DNA from: Thermofilaceae archaeon
Lineage (GTDB): Archaea; Thermoproteota; Thermoprotei; Thermofilales; B69-G16
DNA: 6,079 bases
Direction: 5' to 3'
Assembly (NCBI GenBank): GCA_027017165.1
Contig: JALURF010000027.1
Location: 1 to 6,079 of the forward strand
Part shown: positions 1 through 5,116 of the stretch, piece by piece
Numbering within the stretch: the stretch's first letter is position 1
Layout of the letters: each line of letters begins with the position of its first letter
Made by a program: the position numbers and the translations under genes
The notes under the pieces: model-generated
Databases searched by the model: none
The model's input: only the letters and a program-made list of their open reading frames with translations
Told to the model about the DNA's origin: nothing

Positions 1-131
1 CATAGAAAACCGTTTAAGCCTCTTTTCTCCGCATCCCTATAAACCCAGAAAGCTAAAGCCAGCGTAACTAAAACATTTAATCCAAGAATCAGCACTAAAA
101 CTAACTCGGTTAAAGCAAGATTTCCAATCAT
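1..131 (-). CDS. Small membrane protein, N-terminal part (runs off the left edge)
   Basis: An open frame starts at ATG 131-129 and runs without a stop off the window, giving 43 full codons. The visible protein begins MIGNLALTELVLVLILG, has one strong hydrophobic segment at about residues 5-29, then the polar motif FWVYRDAEKRGLNGFL. From memory, a VYRDAxxRG motif right after a first membrane helix is common in small archaeal and bacterial membrane proteins, some of the phospholipase D-nuclease N-terminal type, and is usually followed by a second helix. The start is supported by an AT-rich TATA-like box at 154-163, centred about 27 nt upstream, so the mRNA should be leaderless. The 97-nt gap from the toxin gene upstream makes it a separate unit. 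The function is unknown and the family assignment is tentative. Confidence 0.7.
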   Translation of the reverse strand, partial: MIGNLALTELVLVLILGLNVLVTLALAFWVYRDAEKRGLNGFL

Positions 132-153
132 CAAATACTAATTCACTACCCTG

Positions 154-163
154 TATTTAAAAA
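154..163 (-). promoter_or_regulatory. TATA-box promoter of the left-edge membrane gene
   Basis: On the minus strand this reads ATTTTTAAATA, centred 27 nt upstream of the ATG at 131. This is the spacing expected for an archaeal leaderless transcript. The box lies inside a perfect inverted repeat, GTATTT-AA-AAATAC (153-166), which may simply reflect its AT-rich composition. Confidence 0.5.
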
Positions 164-228
164 TACTGAAGCTAAGGTTATCCATAACTTTCACTCCAGG
201 CTTAATTCAATTATAGATGTGCCCGCTC

Positions 229-633
229 TTATACGTTAATCCATATCCTTTTTGCATGAGTTTTATCGAAATCTTTATCCTCTGTCGCTATAGCTCCTAT
301 TTTAAAATTGTCCATAGTTGCTAAATGTAGCGCATCTGAAGGATTTAAGTTATATTTCAAAAGATATTCTTTAGCTTTTAAGTACTCTCCTATAGTTAAC
401 GGTAATATATCCACGTAAGGGAGTATTGCCCTGTCTATCAATTCTAATGTTTCCTTAACTGATACTCCGTATTTTTTCTTTGATACGTATATGGCCTCAT
501 CGAGCACCAGCACGTTAGTATACAGTTCTTCTCTAAGAAGGTTGTGATAAAAATCCTCGATTGTCTTAGCTTCCTTTTCCAGTAATTTAATGTTTAAATA
601 AATTATTAGACTTGCATCTACGAATATCTTCAA
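229..633 (-). CDS. vapC: VapC-type PIN-domain toxin ribonuclease
   Basis: A 134-residue protein of the PIN nuclease fold; VapC toxins are Mg2+-dependent endoribonucleases that cut RNA when freed from their antitoxin. The acidic site residues are visible: D6 in IFVDAS at the N-terminus, E46 in VLDEAIY, D100 in NPSDALHLATM, and the cluster E118/D119/D121 in ATEDKDFD. The length is typical and no key acid is missing, so it looks intact. The start is TTG at 633-631, overlapping the antitoxin stop as TTGA (4 nt). A purine-rich GAGGAGGAG run at 650-642, inside the antitoxin gene, supplies the ribosome binding site 8 nt from the start. This overlap implies translational coupling and co-transcription with the antitoxin. 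The exact RNA target cannot be read from sequence. Confidence 0.9.
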   Translation of the reverse strand: MKIFVDASLIIYLNIKLLEKEAKTIEDFYHNLLREELYTNVLVLDEAIYVSKKKYGVSVKETLELIDRAILPYVDILPLTIGEYLKAKEYLLKYNLNPSDALHLATMDNFKIGAIATEDKDFDKTHAKRIWINV

Positions 634-884
634 GACTCAAACTCCTCCTCAAGGTCGACTGTTGAAAGATCGCCAAGTCTGCCTAAAAGACTTTTAACCT
701 TCTTTCTTCTTTCTCTAATCCATTCTATTACTTTTTCCGGATCTTCAACACCCCTTATAAGGAGTCCATCATCCCTAGGTTCAACTATGACATATCCGCC
801 TTCTCTAATTCTATAAGCTTCTCTAAATACTTTAGGAATAACTATCTGTCCTTTAGGACCAACCTTTACCCTAATTCTAACCAT
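630..884 (-). CDS. vapB: AbrB/SpoVT-fold antitoxin (VapB-type)
   Basis: An 84-residue protein whose first 46 or so residues form a swapped-hairpin AbrB domain: a V-x-x-KGQIVIPK core (KGQIVIPKVFREAY) followed by IREGGYVIVEPRDDGLLIR. This domain usually dimerises and binds palindromic operator DNA. The tail from about residue 47 is charged and helical (RERRKKVKSLLGRL) and ends acidic (DLEEEFES), as expected for the segment that wraps the cognate toxin. It begins at ATG 884. No Shine-Dalgarno precedes it, and a TATA-like box at 915-924 would give a very short leader. The toxin gene overlaps its stop by 4 nt. Autoregulation by the VapBC complex is expected for the family and fits the repeats in the upstream intergenic DNA, but that link is inferred. 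Confidence 0.88.
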   Translation of the reverse strand: MVRIRVKVGPKGQIVIPKVFREAYRIREGGYVIVEPRDDGLLIRGVEDPEKVIEWIRERRKKVKSLLGRLGDLSTVDLEEEFES

Positions 885-914
885 AAGTTACACTAAGTAT
901 AACTATAAGTCATA

Positions 915-924
915 CCATATAAGC
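915..924 (-). promoter_or_regulatory. Probable promoter of the toxin-antitoxin operon
   Basis: On the minus strand this reads GCTTATATGG, a TATA-like box centred about 35 nt upstream of the antitoxin ATG, so a leader of about 10 nt is predicted. A second candidate, ACTTATAGTTAT at 898-909, would imply a leaderless transcript. The sequence alone does not decide between them. Confidence 0.4.
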
Positions 925-951
925 ATTACATGTACGGTGCTAAATAAGCAT
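919..951. repeat. Direct repeats ATAAGCAT flanking a palindrome upstream of the antitoxin gene
   Basis: Two exact copies of ATAAGCAT lie at 919-926 and 944-951, 25 bp apart start to start (about 2.5 helical turns). The 8-bp palindrome TACATGTA (927-934) sits between them. The left copy overlaps the likely TATA box. This is a plausible operator for an AbrB-fold repressor; the function is inferred. Confidence 0.35.
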
Positions 952-965
952 AATTATAAAGTCGC

Positions 966-984
966 CAAGTATTCTTAATACTTG
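966..984. repeat. Perfect 8-bp inverted repeat, candidate operator
   Basis: The sequence is CAAGTATT-CTT-AATACTTG: two perfect 8-bp arms around 3 nt. It lies in the divergent intergenic region, about 15 bp upstream of the TATA-like box of the SAM enzyme gene and 82 bp upstream of the antitoxin start. The position suits a regulator-binding site acting on the plus-strand gene. No regulator can be assigned. Confidence 0.4.
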
Positions 985-998
985 AAAACCGCTCCTTA

Positions 999-1006
999 TT
1001 TATATG
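999..1006 (+). promoter_or_regulatory. TATA box of the SAM enzyme gene
   Basis: TTTATATG within CCTTATTTATATGAG is the best TATA match before the gene. It predicts a start site near 1028 and a leader of about 9 nt before the TTG at 1037. No Shine-Dalgarno is visible. Confidence 0.5.
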
Positions 1007-1036
1007 AGAACATGGTAATATACATGGTAGCGCGTA

Positions 1037-1846
1037 TTGAAAAATTTTATAACTCTGTTGACGGATTTCGGCTTAGACGATCACTATGTAGCTGTTCTTA
1101 AAGGCGTTATATATGGTATATGTCCAGAGGCGTTTGTAATTGATATTACGCATAATATTCCAAAGTTTAACGTGAAGATGGCATCCCATATCCTATACTT
1201 CGCCTATAAATACTTCCCAAAGAACACTATCCACAGCGTAACCGTGTACCCAGAGGTAGGCACTGAAACTAAGGCTTTAATCATAAAAACTAGAAATTAC
1301 CTATTCGTAGGACCGGACAACGGCGTCTTATCAATCGCGGCTAGAGACGATCACATAGAGAAAGTTTTCGAAATCGTTAATAAAGATTTCATGCTGGAAA
1401 ATATGTCGTCTACTTTTCATGGAAGAGATATTTTCGCCCCCGTACCAGCTTTCTTAGCCTGCGGCGTAAAGCCGGAAGAAATGGGAGTACCGTTAGATAG
1501 TCATTTAATTCTTTCTATCGAGAAATCCCGTGTAAAAGACGGGAGTATAAGAGGGGAGATAATACACATAGACGGCTACGGAAACGTTATAACTAACATC
1601 GGGAGAGAACAGCTAGAAGGCCTCGATATTTCCGCTGGCGATATCCTAGAAGTCTATGTGGGAGTGGTAAAATACGAGCTACGATTGGTTAAAACCTTCA
1701 GCAATATCGAAAAAGGCGAAGTCGGATTAGTAGTAGACAGTGAAAACCTCCTAGAACTGTGCATTTTCAAAGGCAGCGCAGCAAAGACAATCTCCGCCAA
1801 TCTAGGCGATAAAATAAAAATAAAGAAAATCAGTGAAAGTCAGTGA
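1037..1846 (+). CDS. SAM hydroxide adenosyltransferase / SAM-dependent halogenase family (DUF62)
   Basis: A 269-residue cytosolic enzyme of the DUF62 family. Most members hydrolyse SAM to adenosine and methionine; relatives (SalL, fluorinase) attack SAM with chloride or fluoride to make 5'-halo-5'-deoxyadenosine. Conserved segments are present in order: LLTDFGLDDHY (7-17), KGVIYGICPE (22-31), GPDNGVLS (92-99), TFHGRDIFAP (126-135), DGYGNVITNI (179-188) and the C-terminal barrel with KGSAAK. The odd feature is the loop at 70-79, VYPEVGTETK. Hydrolases have DPGVGTxRR here, giving the Asp and Arg of the Asp-Arg-His triad. This protein has Tyr71 and Thr78, as in SalL and fluorinase as I recall them, but keeps His128 of the triad and Gly129. 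It lacks the extra fluorinase loop. The start is TTG 1037, because an in-frame TAG at 1028 leaves no earlier option. Family membership is secure; the nucleophile (water or halide) is open. Confidence 0.85.
   Translation: MKNFITLLTDFGLDDHYVAVLKGVIYGICPEAFVIDITHNIPKFNVKMASHILYFAYKYFPKNTIHSVTVYPEVGTETKALIIKTRNYLFVGPDNGVLSIAARDDHIEKVFEIVNKDFMLENMSSTFHGRDIFAPVPAFLACGVKPEEMGVPLDSHLILSIEKSRVKDGSIRGEIIHIDGYGNVITNIGREQLEGLDISAGDILEVYVGVVKYELRLVKTFSNIEKGEVGLVVDSENLLELCIFKGSAAKTISANLGDKIKIKKISESQ
1811..1830 (-). terminator. T-rich terminator for the minus-strand TIM-barrel/sRNA transcript
   Basis: On the minus strand this reads ATTTTCTTTATTTTTATTTT, about 38 nt beyond the D box of the sRNA. Archaeal RNA polymerase stops at such T-runs. 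The tract overlaps the Lys/Ile-rich 3' end of the convergent SAM enzyme gene, so codon choice there may explain part of it. Confidence 0.45.
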
Positions 1847-1862
1847 AGCTAGAGGTATATTG

Positions 1863-1918
1863 GTCATTCAGCTGTGTCATCAATCATCACTGTTCAGAAC
1901 TTTTGGTCATCACCTATT
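1863..1918 (-). ncRNA. C/D box sRNA (2'-O-methylation guide)
   Basis: The minus strand reads, in order: C box GTGATGA (1913-1907), 9-nt guide CCAAAAGTT (1906-1898), D' box CTGA (1897-1894), 3-nt spacer ACA, C' box GTGATGA (1890-1884), 12-nt guide TTGATGACACAG (1883-1872), D box CTGA (1871-1868). All four boxes match consensus in a 46-nt core, which is the compact archaeal architecture that binds L7Ae, Nop5 and fibrillarin. By the D+5 rule, the D guide would methylate the G at position 5 of CUGUGUCAUCAA, and the D' guide the U at position 5 of AACUUUUGG. I cannot place these targets in rRNA or tRNA. The 9-nt D' guide is short and may be inactive. The C box begins 22 nt past the stop of the upstream minus-strand gene, so the RNA may be processed from its 3' UTR. 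The outer ends are approximate. Confidence 0.85.
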
Positions 1919-1935
1919 ACTTTATAGCATGGGTA

Positions 1936-2817
1936 TTAGATTAAAATTTCGAATTTCAGGTTTTTCCTTAGATATTCTAAGGATTCGATGGCCTCTCTTA
2001 AAGATAGTTCGAAAACTATCGGTCCGCTAAAGTTGTAATCTAGTAGAAGCTGAAAGAACTCCTTTACGGGGAGGTCTCCGTTGCCCAGAGGTAGGTGATC
2101 CTTCCGTATGACCTCCCCATTTACTACTCTATGATATCCGTCGTGGAGGTGGAAGCCCACGAGTCTATCTCTAACCTTTTCCACCACTTTGAAAACGTCG
2201 GTAGTCTCCATTTGTCCCGAGAGGACGTGTCCTGTATCTACTAGAAAGGATGTATCGTATTCCTCGACTAGTTCTAGGGTAAGGCTTAGCGGGAATTCGA
2301 CTGTTTCGCAAGCTAATCTTCTGGGGTCTATCTCTGTTTTAGATATTACTTCCTCGAGGCTTTTTTCTGCTCTTTTTAATAAGGGTAGGAGGAGGAATTC
2401 GACTTCTTTCTTTCCCTTCAGCTCTCTGTATATCTTTGATGCTTGATCGCCGGTTGCGTGTATCACGTAGTACAGGGGCTCTAGAAACTCGGTCATCTTA
2501 ATAGACTCCACTATTGTCGATATTGACGCCCGCCGTATGTGTTCGTTAAGCCAGGAGAGATCTGTGGACCATATGGGTAGGTGTGCTGTAAAGCTTACTC
2601 CTTCTTCATCTTTAAGCTGAAGCAGTTTTCTCCGTACTTCAGTGGTAAAGGAGTTAGGGATTACGTAAAAAGTATCTAGCTCTAATTCTATATGTTTAAA
2701 CCCGGCTGCAACAGCTCTTTCTACGGGTTTTAAAACGTTAAATCTATAGCCAACTCCCACCATCTTGGCTTCATCTATTATAGACTCCCAGTCGACGGAG
2801 ATAACGCCTAGCTTCAA
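1936..2817 (-). CDS. TIM-barrel protein of the endonuclease IV / xylose isomerase-like superfamily
   Basis: A 293-residue protein with the metal-ligand pattern of the AP endonuclease 2/sugar-phosphate isomerase clan: H79 (AHLPIW), H120 (VIHATGD), E171 (ACETVE), D194 and H197 (LVDTGHVLSG), H223/H225-D226 (FHLHDG), D240-H241 (DHLPLGNGDLP) and E270 (VFELS). This set would hold a cluster of up to three divalent metals. Members include endonuclease IV, which nicks DNA at abasic sites, and sugar isomerases/epimerases, so the substrate is undecided. The DxH pair of endonuclease IV appears as adjacent DH, and its DNA-binding loops are not recognisable, so I favour isomerase/epimerase or uncharacterised. 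The start is TTG 2817, preceded by GGTG (2826-2823) at 5-nt spacing and by a TATA box. It is the only protein gene in its unit; a C/D sRNA lies just downstream on the same strand. Confidence 0.82.
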   Translation of the reverse strand: MKLGVISVDWESIIDEAKMVGVGYRFNVLKPVERAVAAGFKHIELELDTFYVIPNSFTTEVRRKLLQLKDEEGVSFTAHLPIWSTDLSWLNEHIRRASISTIVESIKMTEFLEPLYYVIHATGDQASKIYRELKGKKEVEFLLLPLLKRAEKSLEEVISKTEIDPRRLACETVEFPLSLTLELVEEYDTSFLVDTGHVLSGQMETTDVFKVVEKVRDRLVGFHLHDGYHRVVNGEVIRKDHLPLGNGDLPVKEFFQLLLDYNFSGPIVFELSLREAIESLEYLRKNLKFEILI

Positions 2818-2848
2818 TTCGACACCACTGCTATTGAATTCGCGACGA

Positions 2849-2860
2849 GTATAAATTTTT
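2849..2860 (-). promoter_or_regulatory. TATA box of the TIM-barrel gene
   Basis: The minus strand reads AAAAATTTATAC. Its TATA core (2856-2851) predicts a start site near 2827, giving a leader of about 10 nt that holds the GGTG ribosome binding site before the TTG at 2817. Confidence 0.55.
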
Positions 2861-2878
2861 GGTGTTCTTAGCGTACTG

Positions 2879-2888
2879 CTTATATATG
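2879..2888 (+). promoter_or_regulatory. TATA box of the unrecognised gene/GNAT unit
   Basis: GCTTATATATG is a strong TATA match. It predicts transcription from about 2909, which falls after the upstream GTG at 2906 and before the ribosome binding site at 2911, so it helps place the true start at 2921. Confidence 0.55.
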
Positions 2889-2910
2889 TTTATTAAACTT
2901 AATGTGTGAA

Positions 2911-2916
2911 AGGTGG
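2911..2916 (+). promoter_or_regulatory. Ribosome binding site that decides the start at 2921
   Basis: AGGTGG sits 4 nt before TTG 2921 and contains AGGTG, complementary to CACCU near the archaeal 16S rRNA 3' end. If translation began at GTG 2906 this site would lie inside the coding sequence. GGTG-N5-TTG also precedes the starts at 2817 and 3599. Confidence 0.55.
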
Positions 2917-2920
2917 TCGC

Positions 2921-3586
2921 TTGGATAAGCACATGCTGTCCTACGGAAAATTCAGGGTATTGTTTAACGAATATGGGGAAGTCGAAAAATTAGAGTTTAG
3001 GGGTCACGTATTCGAGGGAGATGGAGACGTCGTCCATATACCTATACGCCTTTTACGCAGAGTTAAATTGAGCGAAATACCTCAAAACGTTTTCATAGAA
3101 CCTGTTCTCGACGTTAAAAATAGGATCGTCTACGCCTTAAACTACGGCAATCTCTTCAGCTACGAGGTCTTAGTGGGTAGGGGTATAAGCATTATAGACA
3201 TAATGGATAGGAAAAAGTACTGGAGCAGGCCTATAAGCCTAGACGTATACGTCTCAGCTCTAGACCGTGTAATGGCTAAACTGGAGAGACAGGGTTTTAT
3301 AACTAGACACGCCTACGTATCCTTCGACGACCTAGGAGAAGATGAGTTTAAGCTAGACGATCTCTACTGGGACGACGATTACTTCAACATGAGCTTCGAG
3401 TACAAATTGCCGCTCGACACTACCGTGGTTAAAGCAGTGAGATTCGCTAGAAAACTAATAGGGATAATAGAGGATTATATAGAGTATAAGGCTAGAAGAG
3501 AAGTCGCCTGGTACGTCCGTTCCCCCAAGAATATGAATGAGAGAGCGTTGCTGAGGAAGATAGATAAGCTTTTTAGAGAAATATAG
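2921..3586 (+). CDS. Conserved-looking hypothetical protein, function unknown
   Basis: A 221-residue soluble protein that I do not recognise. I chose TTG 2921 over GTG 2906 because AGGTGG lies just before it and the predicted transcription start falls after 2906; from 2906 the protein would be 226 residues. The N-terminal two thirds look beta-rich (KFRVLFNEYGEVEKLEF, VHIPIRLL, NRIVYALNYG). A strongly acidic stretch at about residues 136-153 (FDDLGEDEFKLDDLYWDDD) is followed by a basic, helical C-terminus (KAVRFARKLIGIIEDYIEYKARREV). There is no signal peptide, membrane helix, Cys motif or obvious catalytic signature. It is 12 nt upstream of the GNAT-like gene on the same strand, so the two are probably one operon. 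A shared process is possible, but nothing shows it directly. Confidence 0.75.
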   Translation: MDKHMLSYGKFRVLFNEYGEVEKLEFRGHVFEGDGDVVHIPIRLLRRVKLSEIPQNVFIEPVLDVKNRIVYALNYGNLFSYEVLVGRGISIIDIMDRKKYWSRPISLDVYVSALDRVMAKLERQGFITRHAYVSFDDLGEDEFKLDDLYWDDDYFNMSFEYKLPLDTTVVKAVRFARKLIGIIEDYIEYKARREVAWYVRSPKNMNERALLRKIDKLFREI

Positions 3587-3598
3587 CTTGGTGTTTGT

Positions 3599-4642
3599 TT
3601 GGGCAGAATAGCCCAAGTTTCAGATAGGAACTTAGACGTGGTTTTGAATTTTATAAATAAACAAGTTGAGAAGCTGGGTACGGTACTTCCCTTATCTAGA
3701 AAATCCTTCTTTAACTATTTCCCTCCAGATAGAACCTTTATCATCTTAGGCAGAACCGGCATAGAATCTCTCTTCGCCATAAGCAGGGGGAGGGGGAAGG
3801 GCTTAGCTACTTTAAGAGTTAGGATGTACGCCCAGAATAGAGAAGCATTAGAAGAAGCTTTTCAGTATGTAAGGGAAACGGCTTTAACGATGGAGGCCAT
3901 GTACATTAGAACTCACGTCTTCTCCTACGCTGATGAATGCGCATGGCTCCCAGAACTCGGTTTTAGAAAAGCCGCTACTATTCCAAGGATCGCCTGTCTG
4001 CGGGGAGAATTATATGATCTAATCTATTACTACTACGACTTGACGGAGGAATATGATTTCAAAATAGAGAGGGAATACGTGAATGAGGAGCTTTATGAAA
4101 CTTTAAAAGTTGAGAAGAAGAAAGACGCTAGGATTGTGGTTAGAGGATTGAGACTGGGAGATTTAGAAGAGCTGGAATGGGCGCTTAATCACGTAAACGT
4201 CTTCGCGACACTGGGGAGCGGCTTCTACGAGGGATTAGTATGGTGGGATAAAGATAGAATAGTAAAAATGGTTTTTGAAGGAAAGCTCTATCCGCTCGTG
4301 GCTCAAGATGCCTCCAATGGTAGAGTTGTAGGAATGGCGAGCCTCGAGCCCCTAGCTAGGAGGCCTATAGGAGATGTCTTATCCAATGCTTATTCTGTAG
4401 CGTTGTTCGTAGCCGCGGAGTATCAGGGAATAGGCGTAGGCTCTAAGCTCATGAAGGAATTATTACTACTGGCTAAAAGGCTTCACGCCCGGACGCTGAC
4501 TCTAGAAGTTTTCGAGAATAACCTTCCGGCTTTAAATCTTTACGAAAAATATGGTTTCGTAAAAGCTGGCAGGCTTCCCATCTGGGTTCAGAGAGGCTAT
4601 ATCTGGTCCTTAAAAATGTATAAACAATTACACCCTGTTTAG
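3599..4642 (+). CDS. Tandem GNAT-fold N-acetyltransferase-like protein
   Basis: A 347-residue protein. The C-terminal half (about 178-345) is a complete GNAT domain: strand VGMASLEPL (244-252), acetyl-CoA pyrophosphate loop QGIGVG (276-281) after ALFVAAEY, then LTLEVFENNLPALNLYEKYGF (300-320), where the Asn and Tyr of the N-x-x-A-x-x-LYEKYGF motif line the active site. The N-terminal half (about 1-150) ends like a second GNAT domain (WLPELGFRKAATIPR, 116-130) but has no Q/RxxGxG loop, so it is probably a degenerate copy that helps shape the substrate site or dimer. The acceptor substrate is unknown; protein N-termini, amines and small molecules are all possible. TTG 3599 is chosen because GGTG (3590-3593) precedes it at 5 nt. 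It follows the unrecognised gene by 12 nt and overlaps the convergent Cys-rich gene by 15 nt. Confidence 0.85.
   Translation: MGRIAQVSDRNLDVVLNFINKQVEKLGTVLPLSRKSFFNYFPPDRTFIILGRTGIESLFAISRGRGKGLATLRVRMYAQNREALEEAFQYVRETALTMEAMYIRTHVFSYADECAWLPELGFRKAATIPRIACLRGELYDLIYYYYDLTEEYDFKIEREYVNEELYETLKVEKKKDARIVVRGLRLGDLEELEWALNHVNVFATLGSGFYEGLVWWDKDRIVKMVFEGKLYPLVAQDASNGRVVGMASLEPLARRPIGDVLSNAYSVALFVAAEYQGIGVGSKLMKELLLLAKRLHARTLTLEVFENNLPALNLYEKYGFVKAGRLPIWVQRGYIWSLKMYKQLHPV
4607..4617 (-). terminator. Short T-run after the Cys-rich gene
   Basis: The minus strand reads ACATTTTTAAG about 11-21 nt past the stop of the Cys-rich gene. It is a modest candidate for archaeal T-run termination and lies inside the convergent GNAT gene. 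Confidence 0.25.
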
Positions 4643-5071
4643 CCTACCTCCACAAGACGGACACTTAACATTATAATAAGATATTCTACTTCCACAGTAA
4701 GGACATCTCCACCTAATATCCTCCTCTTCCAACCATTTCTCCCATCCCATCTCTTGAATTCGCTCAGCGTTTTCAAATATAACCTGCCTATGAGAAACCA
4801 TTTCTGAGAATTCTAGGAGACGGTTACACGGATACTCGGGGCATTCGAAACAAAAATCTAATCCTCTCCCGTACGCGCATTCTCTAAAGAAGCAATTTCT
4901 CCTCCAACACTTTCCAGATCTACACCCTTCACAAGAGACTTTATCGACTCCTACAGCGGTAGCAATAACTTTTAAAAAATTCTCATAGCCATCTTTGTAG
5001 GCTCTATAAATAGGGCAACAGCCGCAGTATAAGCCGCATACGCCTGCGAGAGCTTTGTCCGGGTTATTCAT
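4628..5071 (-). CDS. Cys-rich DUF3795-like protein with C-terminal zinc ribbon
   Basis: A 147-residue soluble protein with 16 cysteines in two blocks. Block one (12-82) follows the DUF3795 pattern: CGLYCGCCPIY at 12-22, then C47-x2-C50, C55, C60, C65, C74-x2-C77 and YPC82. DUF3795 proteins are common in anaerobes and archaea; their role is not established, and their Cys pattern suggests metal or Fe-S binding. Block two is a compact zinc ribbon, C123-x2-C126 and C137-x2-C140 (RCPYCGS...KCPSCGGRL), typical of nucleic-acid or protein-interaction modules. Acidic helical sequence (SEMVSHRQ to EKWLEEED) joins the two. ATG 5071 fits a leaderless promoter at 5094-5100. The gene ends 15 nt inside the convergent GNAT gene. 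I am confident of the family resemblance but not of the function. Confidence 0.82.
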   Translation of the reverse strand: MNNPDKALAGVCGLYCGCCPIYRAYKDGYENFLKVIATAVGVDKVSCEGCRSGKCWRRNCFFRECAYGRGLDFCFECPEYPCNRLLEFSEMVSHRQVIFENAERIQEMGWEKWLEEEDIRWRCPYCGSRISYYNVKCPSCGGRLNRV

Positions 5072-5093
5072 GAAAGGATAGAAGATGGAAGGG

Positions 5094-5100
5094 TATATTA
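5094..5100 (-). promoter_or_regulatory. TATA box of the Cys-rich gene (leaderless)
   Basis: The minus strand reads CATAATATACCC around this core. TAATATA is centred 26 nt upstream of the ATG at 5071, which is the spacing for a leaderless transcript. No Shine-Dalgarno is present. Confidence 0.55.
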
Positions 5101-5116
5101 TGTTAACTAGAGAGGA

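Noticed and set aside
153..166. Perfect inverted repeat GTATTT-AA-AAATAC as an operator
   Set aside because: It coincides with the TATA box of the left-edge gene, and AT-rich boxes are often self-complementary by chance, so it is noted only with the promoter.
630..633. Frameshift or sequencing error at the VapB/VapC junction
   Set aside because: The TTGA overlap is a normal coupled stop/start, with a purine-rich ribosome binding site just upstream, and both proteins are full length.
1833..2030. Plus-strand 65-codon frame after the SAM enzyme gene
   Set aside because: It overlaps the C/D box sRNA and the 3' end of the well-supported TIM-barrel gene, has no promoter or ribosome binding site, and its translation shows no family features.
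2189..2446. Plus-strand 85-codon frame
   Set aside because: It lies entirely inside the TIM-barrel gene on the opposite strand; its Ser/Arg-rich translation is a typical antisense shadow.
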